Source of the DNA: JBCCFK01 sp965262315 | GTDB lineage: Bacteria; Actinomycetota; Acidimicrobiia; Acidimicrobiales; UBA8592 | DNA length: 64,000 bases | Direction: 5' to 3' | Assembly (NCBI GenBank): GCA_965262315.1 | Contig: CBDHFJ010000105.1 | Location: forward strand, 170,766-234,765 | Part shown: positions 34,687-41,763 of the stretch, one piece after another | How the letters are laid out: every line of letters starts with the position of its first letter | Numbering within the stretch: position 1 is the first letter of the stretch | Position numbers and translations under genes: made by a program | Notes under the pieces: generated by a model | The model's database searches: none | The model's input: only the letters and a program-made list of their open reading frames with translations | What the model was told of the DNA's origin: nothing

Positions 34687-36024
34687 TCAGGGGAGCGGGT
34701 CGGTCGTGATGGTGCCGTTGTTGCCGACGTTGTCCGTCCAGGTGTGACCGTCCCACCATCGCCACTCGTTTCGCCCGGTGGGGTCGACGTACCAGCCCTT
34801 CGGTGCGGTCGGCGGCGGTAGGAGCTGAGGGGCAGGGCTGTCGACGCGTTCGAGGGTGGGTTCGATGCTTGGGTCGGTCGCGGTCGGCAGGGCTCGGTGG
34901 AAGGTTTGGACGTCGATGATGGGTATCCCGAGTTCGGTGGCTTTGGTCGCTTTGCCTGTGGTGGCTTGGCCGCCGGCTACGACGAGGTCGGTGGTCTTGG
35001 AGACGCCGTGGCGGATGGCGATGCCGGCGTCGGCTGCGGCCATGGTGAGGTCCCACTTGGTTTCGTCGTCGAGGCCGGTGAGCACAATGGTCATGCCCGG
35101 TTGGAGCTGCGCTCCAAGTCGGGGGGCTGGAGTGCCGGTGAGGCGGGCTTCGACGTAGGGGGCGGGGAAGCCGAGGTGGTGGCTGATGACTCGGAGGCGG
35201 GCTCGCTCGTCGTCGTCGATGACTCCGTCGGCGAGGATGTCGACGACCTGGTGTTCGAAGTACTCGTTGTAGGCGGCGATGACGTCGCCGGCGGAAAGAC
35301 CGGCCTGGTCTGCGGTGAGGGAGATCTGCTTGGTCTCGGCCAGCGTGAGTTCGCGGTCCTCGAACGCTGCCGTGATCTGGTGGACGAGGGTGGTGATGGG
35401 CTGTCCCGTTCGCTCGAGGCCGCGGTTCGCTGCGACGGGCCGGCGCGCTGTGCCTTGTCCGTCTGCGGCGGTGCGCGGCAGCGGTGGCACGCGCCGTTGG
35501 GTGGGTGCGCGTGTGGACAGGGTGGGGCGCTCCGCAGCTGCGCCGAGGGTGAAGAAGATTCGGGCGCAGAGTTCGGCGTCGCGCGCTGCGGAGTGTGCGT
35601 CCCCGTCGACATGAACGCCGAGCTCGGCGGCGAGGTCGTCGAGGCGCCGTTGGCCGCCGGTATGGCGTGCTGCTTCGGTCATTGCGCAGATCCAGTCGCC
35701 GGCGATGTGGCCGCCGGCACGGTGAACTTCGTTCTCGACGAAGCGCCTGTCGAAGTCTGCGTTGAAGGCCACCACTGTCGTGCCGTTCAAACGCTCGAGG
35801 AGATCCGGAGCAATGAGAGAGAACGTGGGAGCGGCCGCGACGGCGGCGGCGCGTATGCCGTGGATGCGTGTGGCCGCCATTTTGGTCAACGGGTTCAGGA
35901 CTGTCTCGTATCGGTCCAGGAAGCGGCCCGATGTGTCGGTGGTCAGCACGGCAACCTCGACGACGGAGCACTCCGACGGGTCGAGTCCGGTCGTCTCAAC
36001 ATCGACAAATGAGAACCTCTCCAT
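34687..36024 (-). CDS. DnaQ-like exonuclease-BRCT-DUF2510 protein
   Basis: A 445-residue protein with four parts. A DEDDh 3'-5' exonuclease occupies residues 1-165 (FSFVDVETTGLDP, VAFNADFDRRFV, HSAARDAELCARI). A helical TerB-like segment lies at about 215-290. A BRCT domain spans about 305-385 (IVLTGLDDETKWDLT, TDLVVAGGQATTGKATKATELGIPIID). A C-terminal DUF2510 motif reads KGWYVDPTGRNEWRWWDGHTWTD. Exonuclease-BRCT fusions act in DNA repair or processing; DUF2510 is usually near membranes. The role in the island (repair, defence or replication of an element) is unknown. ATG at 36024, with AGGAT upstream. Confidence 0.82.
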   Translation of the reverse strand: MERFSFVDVETTGLDPSECSVVEVAVLTTDTSGRFLDRYETVLNPLTKMAATRIHGIRAAAVAAAPTFSLIAPDLLERLNGTTVVAFNADFDRRFVENEVHRAGGHIAGDWICAMTEAARHTGGQRRLDDLAAELGVHVDGDAHSAARDAELCARIFFTLGAAAERPTLSTRAPTQRRVPPLPRTAADGQGTARRPVAANRGLERTGQPITTLVHQITAAFEDRELTLAETKQISLTADQAGLSAGDVIAAYNEYFEHQVVDILADGVIDDDERARLRVISHHLGFPAPYVEARLTGTPAPRLGAQLQPGMTIVLTGLDDETKWDLTMAAADAGIAIRHGVSKTTDLVVAGGQATTGKATKATELGIPIIDVQTFHRALPTATDPSIEPTLERVDSPAPQLLPPPTAPKGWYVDPTGRNEWRWWDGHTWTDNVGNNGTITTDPLP

Positions 36025-36320
36025 GCAGCGATCCTGTCAGATCTTCGAGCGGTGCGTTCTGGGGCGATATAGGCGAGAGCGCGGCAACGCGCAGCGGACG
36101 GGAACCGGGCAATCGACGCGTTCGACTCGGCGATGGCAGCGCTGTTGGCTCGGAGGACTCCCGACGCTTCGCAGTGGCCAGGGTCGACACCGACGGCGAC
36201 CTCACCTGTGGAAGTACGGTCGGCGTGTGAACGCCCCCATGCCGAACGATGGCTCCGTTCGAGCTCTGGGTGCGTCAAAGAGCCGCCTCGGCCCGCTGCC
36301 GGCCGCAACGGCGTCGGCCG
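36025..36320. other. Non-coding gap inside the island
   Basis: 296 bp between two minus-strand genes. Short open frames here have no family resemblance, no good start and mixed third-position bases. The region must hold the promoter of the exonuclease gene at its right side; I see no clear -35/-10. Confidence 0.5.
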
Positions 36321-37433
36321 CTAGCCGACGAGGACCATGCTGCCGCATCCGAACTCGACAGACGCATCCGACGCTGCAACTCGCACAATGACTCCGCCCG
36401 CGGCGAACGAAACAAAATCATTGTCGATGATGTCCCCATTTGCCCGCGTGCGTTCCCAGTAGCACTCGTCGACTCCGGGGCTCGACTGGTAGGTGCCCGG
36501 CGGTAGTTGCCCCGGCTCGGTGCCAACAATGTGCACACCTCCGCTGACGACGGTCACTGCGACGTCTGGGCAGAACGAGCCATAGGCGGCAACCTCAAAC
36601 CACTCCGACTCTGCGTCGGGTCCGCTCGCCACCGAGAGCTGCGCCAGCACGTTCCGTGCTCGCAGCGCGTCACAGAACTCCTGCGCTAGCGCGACGGTTT
36701 CTTCTGCGGAGACTGGGTACCCCTCGATATCGGACGTCGGGTCGGGGACTCTGAAGCCGAAGTTGTCGACTCCAAGGCGGTCTTGCGCCCAGCCCCGCGT
36801 GCGGTGATTACGAGCTGCGAACTCGGCAGCGAGTTGGTTGGCGAGCAGTACCTCGCGCTCGGGACGGGCGCACTCCTCGACCGACGCAACGGCCTCCGCC
36901 CTGGAGAGGACAACCTCCCACTCTTCGTCGAACGCGAGGAAGTCTCCAGCCGCCTGGCTCACGTCGCCCCTGGCTGCAGCACATGCCGTCTCGACTGCGT
37001 CGTTCACCAGTAGCAGGATGTCGGCCCGGATCTCTTCGTCGTAGAGGAGGCGCAACCGCTCGTTCTCAGCTGTGGCTTGTTCCAGATCGTCGGCTAGGAC
37101 AGCGGCCTCGGCAGACAAGGACTCAATCTCGCCCTCAGCCGCCTCCAGGTCGCCCAACGCGCTACTACGTCCTGCGTCGGCAGTTGAGAACGCATCGCCG
37201 GCAGCCTCGGCTTGGCTCCGGGCGGTCTCGAGCTCTTCCTCGAGCGACCCCAGATCCTCCAGCATCTGTTCCTGAGCGATCAAGAGTTCGTCGCGCTCCG
37301 CGGTCAGTTGGCGGATCGCTGCGTCAAGCTGGCCGGTGTCAGTCGCGACGCCCTCGACGGTGAGGCGGTCCGCCCCGCACGCCATCGCCAGTGTCGCCAG
37401 AAGCGATACCCCGACTAGTCGGCCACGACACAT
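36321..37433 (-). CDS. Coiled-coil lipoprotein with C-terminal secreted domain
   Basis: A 370-residue protein. The N-terminal MCRGRLVGVSLLATLAMACGADRL is a signal peptide with a lipobox-like AMAC (Cys20), so it is probably anchored outside the membrane. Residues ~35-150 form a long acidic coiled coil rich in Glu/Ala/Leu. The end (LPPGTYQSS...CYWERTRANGD...DASVEFGCGSMVLVG) matches a two-Cys domain common at the C-terminus of actinobacterial secreted proteins. ATG at 37433 is preceded by AGGGGAGG; upstream frame extension lacks coding character. Function unknown. Confidence 0.8.
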   Translation of the reverse strand: MCRGRLVGVSLLATLAMACGADRLTVEGVATDTGQLDAAIRQLTAERDELLIAQEQMLEDLGSLEEELETARSQAEAAGDAFSTADAGRSSALGDLEAAEGEIESLSAEAAVLADDLEQATAENERLRLLYDEEIRADILLLVNDAVETACAAARGDVSQAAGDFLAFDEEWEVVLSRAEAVASVEECARPEREVLLANQLAAEFAARNHRTRGWAQDRLGVDNFGFRVPDPTSDIEGYPVSAEETVALAQEFCDALRARNVLAQLSVASGPDAESEWFEVAAYGSFCPDVAVTVVSGGVHIVGTEPGQLPPGTYQSSPGVDECYWERTRANGDIIDNDFVSFAAGGVIVRVAASDASVEFGCGSMVLVG

Positions 37434-37931
37434 TCTGCCTCCCCTCGCTGCGGGCTCTAACCACGCGTGTGGACGCGACCTCATCCCCGCTCTCGCACCA
37501 TACTTGGCGGTCCCAGCGTCAGCGATTGAGGCCCGTCGAAGGTGGTTTGCCTGCCAGCTGCCCGCTGGAGTTGACCCGGTATCGCGGACAACCGGGGGAA
37601 CATCAAGGTGTCCACCCAAGCGGGTCAACTCCCAACCGTTCGTGGGGCATCCGACGCTTCGCCAGGCACGCATCGGGACCGGCAGTATCAACGAAACGAG
37701 GCCATCGAGTCGATGCTGGGACTTGCCGAGGCAGAGCGAGCGCACTGGCGAGAGATCTAGGTTGCCGGTCAGCGTGCCGCGATCACCAACCGACGCTGCG
37801 TGTATGTCAGAGCAACACGTCCCGACCAGGCACATCCGGACCAGCGAGCCGCATGCGAATGTTCGAGGTCCCTGCACCAGTCGTGGTGGGCAGCTAGAAC
37901 AGCGGCAGATTCAAACGCACGGATTCCATTC
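37434..37931. other. 498-bp gap in island with inverted repeat
   Basis: No convincing gene. A short stretch near 37660-37759 reads RDRQYQRNEAIESMLGLAEAERAHWREI before a TAG and may be the end of a lost gene. The region also holds a 12-bp perfect inverted repeat at 37567-37578 and 37621-37632 (GGAGTTGACCCG/CGGGTCAACTCC). Confidence 0.5.
37567..37632. repeat. 12-bp inverted repeat, 42-nt spacer
   Basis: GGAGTTGACCCG at 37567-37578 and its exact complement CGGGTCAACTCC at 37621-37632. The spacer could fold further (ACCGGGGG...). It may be a transcript hairpin or a pair of protein sites; it is not the end of an insertion sequence I recognise. Confidence 0.55.
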
Positions 37932-38279
37932 ATGTCTACTTCTCCGACTTCTGACGACAACGCGCCGCCCGGGTACACGGGATTCGGGTTCGATAGCATC
38001 AAGCTCGCCGCAGACGATCACGTGGTAACGCTGGTCGCGAACCCGGATGGCCTCGTGGGGCTCGCACACCTGTTCCTCGCACTCGCTTGTCACCCCGGTC
38101 CGCGTGAGTATGCACATCTGCTCCCAACGCTCCAGCTGGCCCCAGAGTCGTTGAGCTTCCGCGTCGCGCGTTCCGACGAAGGTGTCCTCCCGGATGGAAC
38201 GCCAGCTCCGACCTGGTCAGACCGACTTGCCGGATTGCACCGCGACGGAGAACCCCGAGCGCCTGGTGAGGGCTCCTAA
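37932..38279 (+). CDS. Small protein, possibly Imm32-like
   Basis: A 115-residue protein. DSIKLAADDHVVTLVANPDGLVGLAHLFLALA resembles the sheet-helix core of Imm32-type immunity proteins (gN..GL..LA..ll.LA), followed by a loop where HxHL is expected (HLLPTLQLAPESLSFRV). No toxin gene is present. ATG at 37932. Frame and codon use are coding-like; the family call is weak. Confidence 0.5.
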   Translation: MSTSPTSDDNAPPGYTGFGFDSIKLAADDHVVTLVANPDGLVGLAHLFLALACHPGPREYAHLLPTLQLAPESLSFRVARSDEGVLPDGTPAPTWSDRLAGLHRDGEPRAPGEGS

Positions 38280-38537
38280 CGCCTCCGTTGAGCGCGGTCA
38301 TGGACCTCGACCTGTTGCCAAGGATCGGCCAGCTCGCTTGCCGTGAGCGAGCGTGGCCTGCCGGTCCTGGCCGTCGACGAGGCCGGCACTGCAGTCAGCC
38401 GGCTGACCGGAGCCGCCAGTTCGGCCGGCGAGTGGATTGCGTCCGACGACAGCAATTCACTGGGTTGCACAGCGTTGCGACCTGGGGTCTCGTGACCTGC
38501 GCCTTCGTCGCGGTTGCACTGCGTTCAGGCCGGAATG

Positions 38538-38608
38538 ACTCGTAATGAATAGGTCAGGGGTTCAATTCCCCTCTCGGGCTCTGAATGTGCCGTTGACCTG
38601 CGGAGACG
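38538..38608 (+). repeat. attR-type copy: 3' fragment of tRNA-Thr
   Basis: Identical to 34475-34518 for 44 bp and continuing with 15 identical bases at the same offset. Only the anticodon-to-3' part is present, without acceptor 5' strand or D arm, so this is not a functional tRNA. Confidence 0.88.
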
Positions 38609-38770
38609 CTGTCGCTTCGGGACAAGGTCGGCGGCGACTTCCACGACGGGGCCGTCCTGTGCACCGGAGCAACCCCGTTCGAGATCGACGACCGGGTCTG
38701 GGCTCTGCCGTTGAGTTCGTTGTGGCGCGGCCCAGCACCGACTGGATCACCTCCTCCGTCAGATCGTTGA
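38597..38770 (+). pseudogene. C-terminal fragment of a DUF4143 AAA ATPase
   Basis: The frame from 38597 to TGA 38768-38770 reads ETLSLRDKVGGDFHDGAVLC, TGATPFEIDDRVWALPLSSL, WRG in sequence: the typical end of DUF4143 ATPases (aGvVLyTG...pFgdrlwAlPisaLW). The rest of the gene is missing, cut exactly at the right island boundary. An earlier recombination at this site probably removed the 5' part. Confidence 0.7.
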
Positions 38771-38850
38771 CGACAAGCTTCCGATAGTGCGGAGGTCCCG
38801 CCCCCAACGCTTCGTTGCTGACAACGACGTAGCCTTCTCGGTTGAGTCCT

Positions 38851-39408
38851 ATGGCAACTGATCTTCTGTCCGCGCTTGTCGAATTCGAGGCCGCTGCTCG
38901 CGCGGCTGGCCTCGGGGAGGAGCATTTCGCGGCAGGTTTGGACCCGGATCACATCCGGGGTGTGTTGGCGGGCCACGGGCTTCATCCGCATCCCGACTTG
39001 GTGACGCTGTATTCGTGGCACGACGGGTATCCGTTGAGCCTCGGACGCCCGTACAGGTGGCTGTACTTGACCAACGTCGAGGGGCTTGAGGGTGCTGAGC
39101 GCCTCTACTTCGGCAACCTCGAGGCGGCAGACCTGTATCCGGGTGTGGATCGGTTCTGGCCGATCGCGAGCCTCGACTGGGGCACGCTGATGGTGCATGA
39201 CGAGACCGGTGTGGTGTGGGAGCTGAACGAGGACGAGGGGCTCAGGCCGATCGTGCCGGCAGCGACGTTGTTGACCGTTGTCGAGCATTGGACGCAGCTC
39301 CATCGGGACCGCTACGCAGCTCTCGACGGTGATGGTCGGTGGGTGCCGGTTGATCCCACGGTCGGCGACGTCGCAACCGCGACCGCGTCGCTGCGCTCTT
39401 GGGTGTAG
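38851..39408 (+). CDS. SMI1/KNR4 (SUKH)-like protein
   Basis: A 185-residue protein. VLAGHGLHPHPDLVTLYSWHDGYPLS and RFWPIASLDWGTLMVHDETGVVWEL match the SUKH superfamily (l...LP.eL..ly.wnnG...). Bacterial SUKH proteins are often immunity proteins to contact or exported nuclease toxins; no toxin is next to it. ATG at 38851 preferred to TTG at 38842. It lies immediately outside the island. Confidence 0.72.
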   Translation: MATDLLSALVEFEAAARAAGLGEEHFAAGLDPDHIRGVLAGHGLHPHPDLVTLYSWHDGYPLSLGRPYRWLYLTNVEGLEGAERLYFGNLEAADLYPGVDRFWPIASLDWGTLMVHDETGVVWELNEDEGLRPIVPAATLLTVVEHWTQLHRDRYAALDGDGRWVPVDPTVGDVATATASLRSWV

Positions 39409-39478
39409 CTGGGGGTGCCGGGGCACGGTCGCTGTGAGTCTTCACCGACTCGAAGCCCATGGGTGTGGTGCGACCGGG

Positions 39479-40498
39479 TCAGCTGAGCGGGAGGGGGAAC
39501 GATGCCCAGGACGGCCGGCGACTGTTGTTCACCTCGACGACCCACTTGATCCATTCGGGGCCACGGCGTCCCGGGACCACCAGCCGGACCGGTGCGCCGT
39601 GCCCGGCGCGCAGAGGTTGTCCGCCGTAGCCGACCGCGAGGTACACGTCGTCCAGCTCATCGAGGGCGAACCAGCGCGCGTAGCCGGTGGTGGATGTGAC
39701 CATGACGCTCCTGCCTGTGGGTTCGGAGACCACCGCGGACAGTGGGACGGCATCCCAGCGCTGTTCGCTCCACCAACCGCCCGTGCAATCCAAGATGGCG
39801 TCGACAGGGGTGCTCAGCTCCCACAGGCGGGCGATGGTCATGGGTTCTCCCTGGACGTGTAGTTCCCAGTTGTCTGCAGACGTGTCGTCGGGACGCCGGT
39901 CGTTGAACCATGTGACCTTGGGCAGGTTTGCCGGGTCGAACGACGCGATTTCGTAGCTGCCGGTTGATCGTCTCCGGGGCGCGCCAACCAGCGGGGGAAT
40001 CACCGACCGCTGCACGGTGGCGACGGCCGCAGCCGCCACGCCGAGCGACGAGTAGCGCAGCAACGCACGCCTGGTGAGGTCATGGCGGCGTCGGCGTTTC
40101 GGTCGGGTGACCACATGGATCACACACAGTGGGATGAGAAGGAACCCGAGGAGCTGGTGGGTCCACAATGGCGACCAGTAGCCGACGCCGTGAGCGATCC
40201 CTGACGCGTGCATCACGCCGAAGGCGACCGTGGCCGCGGTGATCAGCCCGAAGACCACCGAGATCCAACGAACCGGCGATCGCCGGCGCATACCGCTGCG
40301 CACCGGCCCGGCGAGCTTGCTGGGCAATGCCAGCACCAGTGCCACACCAGACCAGGTGTGCACGCTGGTGGCCAGCGCGCTGGTGCCATCGGGCAGCGCC
40401 CACGACGCCAACCCGGAAACGAGTGCAACCAACAGGGTCACGCCCAAGACGGCGTTCACTTGGGTGTGGCTCAGGAACGCTGCACGGTGGAAGAGCAC
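39479..40498 (-). CDS. Cytochrome-b-like/molybdopterin oxidoreductase fusion
   Basis: A 339-residue membrane protein. About four N-terminal helices with spaced His residues (HTQVNAVLG, SVHTWSGVALVLALPSK, WTHQLLGFLLIPLCVIHVV) suggest di-heme binding. A twin-Arg-like RRALLRYSS leads to a sulfite-oxidase-type molybdopterin domain (residues ~185-339) with the Cys in AILDCTGGWWSEQRW and GHGAPVRLVVPGRRGPEWIKWVVEV. It likely oxidises or reduces a small substrate outside the membrane. GTG at 40498 with GGGAGA upstream. It follows the 211-residue membrane gene by 27 nt, hence one operon. Confidence 0.85.
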   Translation of the reverse strand: MLFHRAAFLSHTQVNAVLGVTLLVALVSGLASWALPDGTSALATSVHTWSGVALVLALPSKLAGPVRSGMRRRSPVRWISVVFGLITAATVAFGVMHASGIAHGVGYWSPLWTHQLLGFLLIPLCVIHVVTRPKRRRRHDLTRRALLRYSSLGVAAAAVATVQRSVIPPLVGAPRRRSTGSYEIASFDPANLPKVTWFNDRRPDDTSADNWELHVQGEPMTIARLWELSTPVDAILDCTGGWWSEQRWDAVPLSAVVSEPTGRSVMVTSTTGYARWFALDELDDVYLAVGYGGQPLRAGHGAPVRLVVPGRRGPEWIKWVVEVNNSRRPSWASFPLPLS

Positions 40499-40525
40499 TG
40501 TCGTCTCCCGCGGGGGCTCGGCCGA

Positions 40526-41161
40526 CTACTGGGCTGCTTCAGCCGGTCGCGACGTCGAGGCCCCGTGCTCAGGCTCAGGGCCGCCGGCGGACGCGGAGTT
40601 CGCGAGGTGGCGGAGACCGACCACCCCCAGGCGGACGACGGCCAACCCAGCGACGCCCTGCAGGACCGCTACGGCAGCCACGGGAAGCTGGGGCGCGAAG
40701 CCGCTCGCGGGCAACAGAACGGTGTAGCCCCATGAGCCGGCCGGGTCGAAGCCGTGTCTGATCAGCGCGGTACCGAACGCGATGAAGCCGATCCCGGCGA
40801 GGGTGCCGGCCGCGATGAGGGCCGGCAGTGTCGGACCGCTCGCCGTGAGGGCGTCGACGGTCGCGTCGTCGAGCTCGTCGAGAACGAAGTTCCTGGCGAA
40901 GCTGATCCCGCTGACTGCCGCGAACGCGAACATGCTGAGGACGTAGCCGGTGTCGAGATGGCGGCACGGTCGGCGTTCGCGCTCACAGAGGTAGAGGCCG
41001 GTGACGCCGATGATGCCGAGCGCGATCGCCGCGCCGCCCAGCACCTTGGCCGGGGCGGTGCTGGGAGCGGCGACATCGAGGAAGGCACCATCGAGGATCT
41101 GGAAGACGCCGCTCGCGATGGCCGTGGCGAGACAGAAGCGGATGAACTGCTGGAGGCTCAT
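40526..41161 (-). CDS. Multi-pass membrane protein under MerR control
   Basis: A 211-residue protein with about six membrane segments, Ala/Gly-rich, and a hydrophilic tail. A small cluster CERERRPCRH sits between helices 2 and 3. No family recognised; it somewhat resembles DoxX-like or DUF998-like proteins. The promoter motifs place transcription start at or beside the ATG, so the mRNA would be leaderless. Confidence 0.78.
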   Translation of the reverse strand: MSLQQFIRFCLATAIASGVFQILDGAFLDVAAPSTAPAKVLGGAAIALGIIGVTGLYLCERERRPCRHLDTGYVLSMFAFAAVSGISFARNFVLDELDDATVDALTASGPTLPALIAAGTLAGIGFIAFGTALIRHGFDPAGSWGYTVLLPASGFAPQLPVAAVAVLQGVAGLAVVRLGVVGLRHLANSASAGGPEPEHGASTSRPAEAAQ

Positions 41162-41167
41162 TGGCCG

Positions 41168-41198
41168 AGCGTAAAACCTGCACCTGACTCCAGGTCAA
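41168..41198 (-). promoter_or_regulatory. MerR-type promoter with 19-bp spacer
   Basis: Read on the minus strand: -35 TTGACC (41198-41193), a 19-nt spacer containing the dyad ACCTG-GAGT-CAGGT, and -10 TACGCT (41173-41168). Over-long 19-bp spacers carrying a dyad are the hallmark of MerR-activated promoters. The regulator gene lies 21 bp away on the other strand. Confidence 0.72.
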
Positions 41199-41218
41199 GC
41201 GTTCGCTAGACTACGCCG

Positions 41219-41677
41219 GTGGGTGCAGATTCACTGACGATCGGACAGCTCGCGGGTCTGTCATCGACGCCCATCACCACCCTCCGGTACTACGAACGCA
41301 AGGGTTTGCTTGATCCACCCGAGCGGGTGTCAGGCCAGCGCCGCTACGACCCCGCGGTGCTCATGCGGTTGATGGTCATCCGGTTCTGCAAGTCGGCCGG
41401 TTTGTCGCTGGATGAGATCGGAGCGGTGCTGCGCGACCACAGCCCAGGACGCACGGTGACCAAAGAGATCGCAGCGCAACGCATCGCGGCCATCGACGAG
41501 CAGGTCGCGGAGCTCGAGATCGCCCGCATGTTGATGACCTCGGCCATCTCGTGCCGGTGCCAGTCCGTGGAGGAGTGCCGGTGTGGAGCAATGGATGAGG
41601 CAGTGGCCGTCCTGGTCGAACGAGCGCTGGTTGAAGACGGTGTTCGACGCGAGACGACACCCGACGACGCCCCATAG
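41219..41677 (+). CDS. MerR family transcriptional regulator with Cys cluster
   Basis: A 152-residue regulator: winged helix LTIGQLAGLSSTPITTLRYYERKGLLDPPERVSGQRRYD, dimerisation helix and the C-terminal CRCQSVEECRCGAMDEAV cluster, with four Cys in CxCx6CxC. This could bind a metal or a redox cofactor (compare SoxR's CxxCxC...C). It probably activates the divergent membrane/oxidoreductase operon. GTG at 41219. Confidence 0.9.
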   Translation: MGADSLTIGQLAGLSSTPITTLRYYERKGLLDPPERVSGQRRYDPAVLMRLMVIRFCKSAGLSLDEIGAVLRDHSPGRTVTKEIAAQRIAAIDEQVAELEIARMLMTSAISCRCQSVEECRCGAMDEAVAVLVERALVEDGVRRETTPDDAP

Positions 41678-41763
41678 CGCCACAGCGGCGGGTGACCGCG
41701 GGGGCCGAGCAGCGCCACGTCGGGATCGGGTCGGTTCGGCGGGCAGGTTCGCTCCACGGCCGT

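Larger units (their letters stand above)
34475..38581. mobile_element. Small tRNA-Thr genomic island without an integrase
   Basis: A 44-bp perfect direct repeat (34475-34518 and 38538-38581) covers the tRNA from the anticodon arm to its end. The interval holds three genes: a DnaQ-like/BRCT/DUF2510 protein (minus), a lipoprotein (minus) and a small protein (plus). No tyrosine or serine recombinase is encoded, so the island is decayed or mobilised in trans. Base composition inside is visibly less GC-rich than in the flanks, and two non-coding gaps occur. Confidence 0.8.

Noticed and set aside
38538..38581. Second tRNA-Thr gene
   Set aside because: Only the anticodon-to-3' end is present; the acceptor 5' strand and D arm are missing. 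It is the attR fragment.
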